From NCBI RefSeq assembly GCF_000379065.1, contig NZ_KB900614.1:1348854-1412853 (forward strand): 64,000 nt of DNA. Reading direction: 5' to 3'. The notes beneath the pieces are model-generated. The model worked only from the letters and a program-made list of their open reading frames with translations. It was not told where the DNA came from and made no database searches. The stretch is from Salinispora mooreana. Its GTDB lineage: Bacteria; Actinomycetota; Actinomycetes; Mycobacteriales; Micromonosporaceae. Numbering within the stretch: the first letter of the stretch is position 1; every line of letters begins with the position of its first letter. Positions 62,827-64,000 of the stretch are shown in pieces. The position numbers were made by a program, and so were the translations under genes.

Positions 62827-63157
62827 CTAGGGGGAAGAAGCCTCCTCGGAAACATGCCGAATAGAGTTTAATAGGGTTTCCTTCTGAATGGCACCGTTAA
62901 CTATGCCTGCGATTCTTCCGGTTCTATCAATTATCAACGTTGTGGGGGGGTATCCGGCGATCTGCCCCTGAAACCCGAGAGTGGCTTTTCCTGATGGGTC
63001 GAAGATGCTCGGATACTTAGGCTGAAAAGCTCTCTCGAATGCCTGAGCTTTGTCCCGGCTGTCCCGCACATTAATGCCTAGGAACCTCACGCTCAGCGGC
63101 TCAGTTTCCTGCGCGATCTCATTCAGATCGCGAGCCTCTCCCTCTTGGTCAAGATGG
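62827..63157 (-). pseudogene. Thioredoxin-like (ResA/TlpA) gene, C-terminal fragment
   Basis: About 110 codons matching the second half of a ResA-type protein. VRFLGINVRDSRDKAQAFER and YPSIFDPSGKATLGF align clearly with FLGINVQDSRDKAIAFEE and YPSIFDPGSRLALEL of the chromosomal gene at 19,991. The signal peptide and WCxxC motif are missing, cut away where the IS3-type element begins. AT-richer than its chromosomal relative, so it arrived with the island and was not copied from it. Confidence 0.78.
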
Positions 63158-63218
63158 TGTGAGACACCCTGTGTGAGTGGGGTGGCGGGCCTGCTGAGGG
63201 CGGGGATCGGAGATCCTT

Positions 63219-63665
63219 GTGTACGTGTCCACTTCATCTGGCAAGCAGCCGGCGTCCGGCGACGGGGTTGATCCGGCGCCGAAGCCGTCGCGGCGGGTTT
63301 TCAGCCCGGAGTACAAACGTGCGATGGTCGCCGAGTACGAGAACGCCGCGAACGGGGAGAAAGGCGCGATCCTGCGACGGGAAGGTTTGTACTCGTCGCA
63401 CATCATCGAGTGGACACGGGCTCGGGATGCCGGGCAACTCGGACAGGTAGGGACTCCGGTCACGGGTTCCGGTGCTGCGGCGGGGTCGCGGGTGAAGAAG
63501 TCCGCGGAGCAGGTGGAGTTGGAGAAGCTGCGCCGGCAGAACGAGAAGCTGCAGGCGGAGCTGAAGAAGACCCGTATGGCGTTGGACATCATGGGAAAAG
63601 CGCACGCGCTCTTGGAAGAACTCTCCGAGAGCGCGGACAACGACAACCCGCCGAAGAGATCCTGA
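63219..63665 (+). CDS. IS3-family OrfA (DNA-binding part)
   Basis: A 148-residue protein starting at GTG behind GGAG. FSPEYKRAMVAEYENAANGE is the helix-turn-helix of IS3 OrfA; VELEKLRRQNEKLQAELKKT is the leucine-zipper-like helix. It would dimerise and bind the element ends, and is normally fused to OrfB by -1 frameshifting. Confidence 0.87.
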   Translation: MYVSTSSGKQPASGDGVDPAPKPSRRVFSPEYKRAMVAEYENAANGEKGAILRREGLYSSHIIEWTRARDAGQLGQVGTPVTGSGAAAGSRVKKSAEQVELEKLRRQNEKLQAELKKTRMALDIMGKAHALLEELSESADNDNPPKRS

Positions 63666-63671
63666 CCGCCG

Positions 63672-64000
63672 TGTTCGGCGAGTTACGCGGCGCGGATATC
63701 TCGGTGCAGCGGGCGTGCGCGTTGACCGGGACCTCGCGGGCGACGTACTACCGGCGGGTGAAGCCGGTCGGTCCACGGCACGGGCCGTGGCTGCCCCGGA
63801 CCCCGCCACCGCAGGCACTCAGCCCGGCCGAACGCGGCCGGGTGCTGGCGGTGCTGAACTCGCTCGTCTACGCCGACCTGGCGATCCCGCAGGTCTGGGC
63901 GAGGGAACTGGATGCGGGCCGCTACCACTGCTCGATATCCACGATGTATCGCATCGCCCGTGCGGCCGGGCAGAGCCGGGAACGACGTCGACTGGCGGCC
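63672..64000 (+). CDS. IS3-family OrfB transposase (partial)
   Basis: The beginning of OrfB, in the -1 frame relative to OrfA. VFGELRGADISVQRACALTG and TSRATYYRRVKP are typical of its N-terminus, and YADLAIPQVWARELDAGRY is the start of the integrase region. The DDE residues lie beyond the window. The frame is open upstream of the GTG used here, in keeping with translation by frameshift. Confidence 0.82.

Larger units (their letters stand above)
63158..64000 (+). mobile_element. IS3-type insertion sequence (partial, runs off the window)
   Basis: The left end is about TGTGAGACACCCTGTGTGAG; the boundary is approximate because the right end lies outside the window. Two overlapping reading frames, orfA and orfB in the -1 relation, follow as usual for IS3. 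Confidence 0.75.

Overview
This window is GC-rich actinobacterial DNA with frequent GTG and TTG starts, purine-rich ribosome binding sites and a BldC-like regulator. Menaquinone genes are of the futalosine type. The gene content resembles Micromonosporaceae (Salinispora or Micromonospora); that assignment is inferred from remembered family content, not from a search.

Region 1 (1-49,179) is ordinary chromosome. It opens with a vitamin B12 ABC transporter (btuFCD) behind a cobalamin riboswitch, followed by a secreted M14 carboxypeptidase. Next come menaquinone and respiratory genes: mqnE; a flavin prenyltransferase, prenyltransferase and UbiD-type decarboxylase set; and a translationally coupled chain hemL - histidine phosphatase - thioredoxin lipoprotein - ccdA - resB - ccsB for cytochrome c maturation. 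Between them lie a NlpC/P60 wall hydrolase, a proline-rich membrane protein, a DEAD-box helicase, a Cds1-like PLP enzyme, an Lrp regulator and BldC. A signalling block follows: two STAS proteins, a poly-HAMP hybrid histidine kinase with a response regulator, and a HATPase-GAF-SpoIIE phosphatase. Further on are oligopeptidase B, transporters, a Tat-exported FAD oxidase, a 36-residue membrane microprotein, a PEBP protein, a methyltransferase next to a GT-C-like membrane protein, a FhuF-like ferric reductase under an iron box, an XRE-peptide deformylase fusion, a flavohemoglobin and a CPBP protease. The region ends with tRNA-Ser(GCT) and tRNA-Arg(ACG).

Region 2 (49,180-64,000) is a genomic island starting at the 3' end of tRNA-Arg. 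It holds a truncated tyrosine integrase, a decayed transposase, a lipoprotein, two winged-helix proteins (one apparently starting at CTG) coupled to an orphan A24 prepilin-type peptidase, and a LOG-family protein with an XRE/TPR regulator. Divergent from these is the most interesting locus: three short translationally coupled genes (the third, 37 codons, ends FAPCGSCDSSS), a B12-binding radical SAM enzyme, an aldo/keto reductase and a NUDIX hydrolase. An IS701-type element sits in the radical SAM gene with a CTAG target duplication. Removing it in silico restores a 715-residue open frame that joins exactly at the CxxxCxxC cluster. An IS630-type element, a thioredoxin-like gene fragment and the start of an IS3-type element close the window.

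Working model: the island carries a regulated peptide/radical SAM cassette, possibly a RiPP-like system, recently inactivated by transposition. It would need the cobalamin that the btuFCD system at the other end of the window imports.
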